A stretch of DNA of 64,000 bases from Nitratireductor sp. B36. Its GTDB lineage: Bacteria > Pseudomonadota > Alphaproteobacteria > Rhizobiales > Rhizobiaceae. The stretch spans positions 372,001 to 436,000 of the forward strand of contig NZ_JACKZY010000002.1 in NCBI RefSeq assembly GCF_020833685.1, read 5' to 3'. The translations under genes were made by a program, and so were the position numbers. The notes beneath the pieces were generated by a model. The model saw only the letters and a list, made by a program, of their open reading frames with translations. It was not told where the DNA came from and did no database searches. This document shows, in pieces, positions 62,707 through 64,000 of the stretch (positions are counted from its first letter, which is position 1; each line of letters begins with the position of its first letter).

Positions 62707-63066
62707 TCAGCCGGTCCCGGCCGGCGGTTCATTCACGGTCTTCAAGGTGTCGAGGAGTGCGTCGAGCTTTGCGTAACGCTCTTCCAGGAATTGACGGTAC
62801 TGAGCGAGCCAGTCGATGGCATCGCCCAAGGGTTTGGCCTCGAGCTTACATGGACGTTTCTGGGCATCGCGGCTGCGCGACACGAGCCCCGCCTTTTCCA
62901 GCACCTTGATGTGTTTGGAGATGGCGGGCTGGCTGAGTTTGAACGGCTCAGCGAGTTGCATCACGGTTGCTTCGCCTTTTGCCAATCGGGCGAGAATGGC
63001 GCGCCGTGTTGGGTCTGCCAGAGCGGCAAATGTCGCATCCAACTGGTCTGTCTGCATGATGCTCAC
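62707..63066 (-). CDS. ArsR family transcriptional regulator
   Basis: A 119-residue winged-helix regulator: TFAALADPTRRAILARLAKG, LSQPAISKHIKVLEKAGLVS. It lacks the metal-binding ELCVCDL motif in helix 3 (here ATVMQLAEPFKL), so it probably senses something other than arsenite. It opens an operon with the SRPBCC gene. Its promoter lies in the AT-rich stretch at 63066-63110 (TAGTTATATAACTAA, a dyad that may be the operator). Confidence 0.9.
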   Translation of the reverse strand: MSIMQTDQLDATFAALADPTRRAILARLAKGEATVMQLAEPFKLSQPAISKHIKVLEKAGLVSRSRDAQKRPCKLEAKPLGDAIDWLAQYRQFLEERYAKLDALLDTLKTVNEPPAGTG

Positions 63067-63084
63067 TTTAATTCTATTTTAGTT

Positions 63085-63099
63085 ATATAACTAAATGGA
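63085..63099. promoter_or_regulatory. Putative operator of the arsR-SRPBCC operon
   Basis: TTAGTTATATAACTAA-type perfect dyad (arms TTAGTTAT/ATAACTAA) directly upstream of the ArsR gene, where an autoregulatory site is expected. Coordinates are accurate to a few bases. Confidence 0.5.
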
Positions 63100-63206
63100 A
63101 ATATATAGTCAATGCCTCCTTTGGAGCCACACCGACCTGAAGTGAACATTCCCATCCGGGGTCTCATCCTGTATGTCGTGACGGCAGGCAGTCAGGACAC
63201 TCATTA

Positions 63207-64000
63207 ATGGATTCCACACCGCAACCCTCTTTCGAAGGCCCGCTCACGCGCCTTGCTCCGGTTGCACAATGGCTGTTTCTCGTCGCGCTCACAGTGGCTT
63301 TCGCCGGCATCATGCTCTACGGGACGCTGCCGGCGGCGCTGCTGATTGGCCCCATGCTGGCAGCTGTTGCCACCGGGGCAATGGGTGCGCGCATTCGTGT
63401 TCCGGGTCTAGGCTTTGCCTCGGCGCAGACGCTGGTGGGGCTTCTGATCGGCGGTTCACTGGAGCCCGCGATCATCGCGTCCTTCGCTGATATCTGGCCC
63501 ATTCTCCTGCTTACGGTTCTGGTAACGGTCGCGGCCAGCAGCTTTCTCGGCTTTCTTGTCAGCCGCTGGAGGATCCTGCCGGGCACGACGGCCGTCTGGG
63601 GGTCTGCGCCGGGTGCAGCTACGGCCATGGTTCTCATGGCAGGTGCTTTCGGCGCGGATGCAAGGCTCGTGGCGTTCATGCAATATTTGCGCGTGATTTT
63701 CGTGACCGTTGCCGCGGCGCTCATTGCACGGCTATGGGTGGACACTTCTGGTGTCGAAATGCCCGCAACAGACTGGTTTCCGCCGATCGGTCTTGCCGCC
63801 TTCGCGATTACGCTGGTCACTGCGCTGGCGGGAGGGCTTTTCGGCAGGCTGGTGCGCTTTCCGGCGCCGTTCTTTCTTGGAGGCATGGTTGCCGGAGCGC
63901 TGGTGCATTTGGGCGGCGGTCTTGCGCTCGAGCTCCCGCCCTGGCTCATGGGCGCCTCCTATATGATGGTGGGTTGGACCATCGGCCTGAAATTCGACCG
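63207..64000 (+). CDS. AbrB family membrane protein (ammonia monooxygenase-like), 3' cut by window edge
   Basis: An open frame from ATG 63207 to the last base, at least 264 residues. Repeated hydrophobic spans and the AbrB-type duplication are visible: LPAALLIGPMLAAVATGAMG and again FFLGGMVAGALVHLGGGLAL; also AQTLVGLLIGGSLEPAIIAS and GTTAVWGSAPGAATAMVLMA. Such proteins (AbrB/Gate-like, about 350 residues) are putative transporters, wrongly named ammonia monooxygenase in the past. Reads divergently from arsR. Confidence 0.85.
   Translation, partial: MDSTPQPSFEGPLTRLAPVAQWLFLVALTVAFAGIMLYGTLPAALLIGPMLAAVATGAMGARIRVPGLGFASAQTLVGLLIGGSLEPAIIASFADIWPILLLTVLVTVAASSFLGFLVSRWRILPGTTAVWGSAPGAATAMVLMAGAFGADARLVAFMQYLRVIFVTVAAALIARLWVDTSGVEMPATDWFPPIGLAAFAITLVTALAGGLFGRLVRFPAPFFLGGMVAGALVHLGGGLALELPPWLMGASYMMVGWTIGLKFD

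Overview
The window reads as chromosome of an alphaproteobacterium of the order Hyphomicrobiales (Rhizobiales), most like the Phyllobacteriaceae/Brucellaceae side. The basis is the CtrA/ChpT/SciP/DUF1134 cell-cycle block, the fused trpE(G) with a Trp-codon leader peptide, a rhizobial-type choXWV operon, REP-like palindromes between genes, and GC-rich codon use. The genus is inference only.

Layout. (1) 1-6039: end of a catabolic locus with two dipeptide-type ABC ATPases, an IlvD/Edd sugar-acid dehydratase, a ceramidase-like hydrolase and a LacI-type regulator. (2) 6294-28684: a 22.4 kb genomic island inserted at the 3' end of a tRNA-Met(CAU) gene. A 16 bp copy of the tRNA 3' end marks the left boundary and the intact tRNA the right one. 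Joining the two ends on paper gives a 50 bp attP-like site with 13 bp inverted arms, as expected for a large serine recombinase. The island looks like two related elements in tandem. Element 1 (about 6.3-24.3 kb) carries dadA with a broken alanine racemase, a cupredoxin operon facing a folE/ECF-sigma/Rieske-flavoprotein operon across a symmetric double promoter, DUF488/DUF2945 genes, a LysR regulator facing a 5-formyl-THF cyclo-ligase, an orphan cytochrome c oxidase subunit I with a Tim44-like protein, an MscS channel between two tiny zinc-ribbon proteins, a PtsN-like protein, a frameshifted MFS gene and a DUF1127 protein, and ends in a decayed recombinase. Element 2 (about 24.4-28.7 kb) carries a DUF1883-TIR protein, two related mini-genes, a Fic protein and an N-terminally truncated recombinase that runs into the tRNA. 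(3) 28.9-38.7 kb: core genes, namely a Gfo/Idh oxidoreductase, mnmA, sciP, a FliJ-like gene, ctrA, a lone receiver protein, chpT, a DUF1134 (EipA) gene, a membrane-anchored coiled-coil protein, a TrmH-type methyltransferase and a HugZ-like protein. (4) 38.7-45.6 kb: an SDR dehydrogenase, choVWX, tdk, and a YeiH-type transporter with a divergent LysR regulator. (5) 45.6-52.7 kb: a five-gene same-strand cluster (coiled coil, unknown, AAA+ ATPase, unknown, DUF2333 membrane protein) without an assigned function, the best candidate for an undescribed cellular system. (6) 52.8-64.0 kb: fhs, soxR with a SoxR-like operator, a TipA-like MerR regulator, two Rnk/GreA-C proteins, a PAP2 phosphatase, trpL-trpE(G) with a full attenuator, a CDF metal transporter, YCII, SRPBCC and ArsR proteins, and the start of an AbrB-type membrane protein.

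The island is rich in broken genes (alanine racemase, MFS transporter, two recombinases, an HTH fragment), so it is probably old and immobile. Its intact cargo is weighted to redox and copper chemistry, folate-related enzymes, envelope stress and a possible TIR/Fic defence module. All family assignments come from motifs read by eye; no database search was run.
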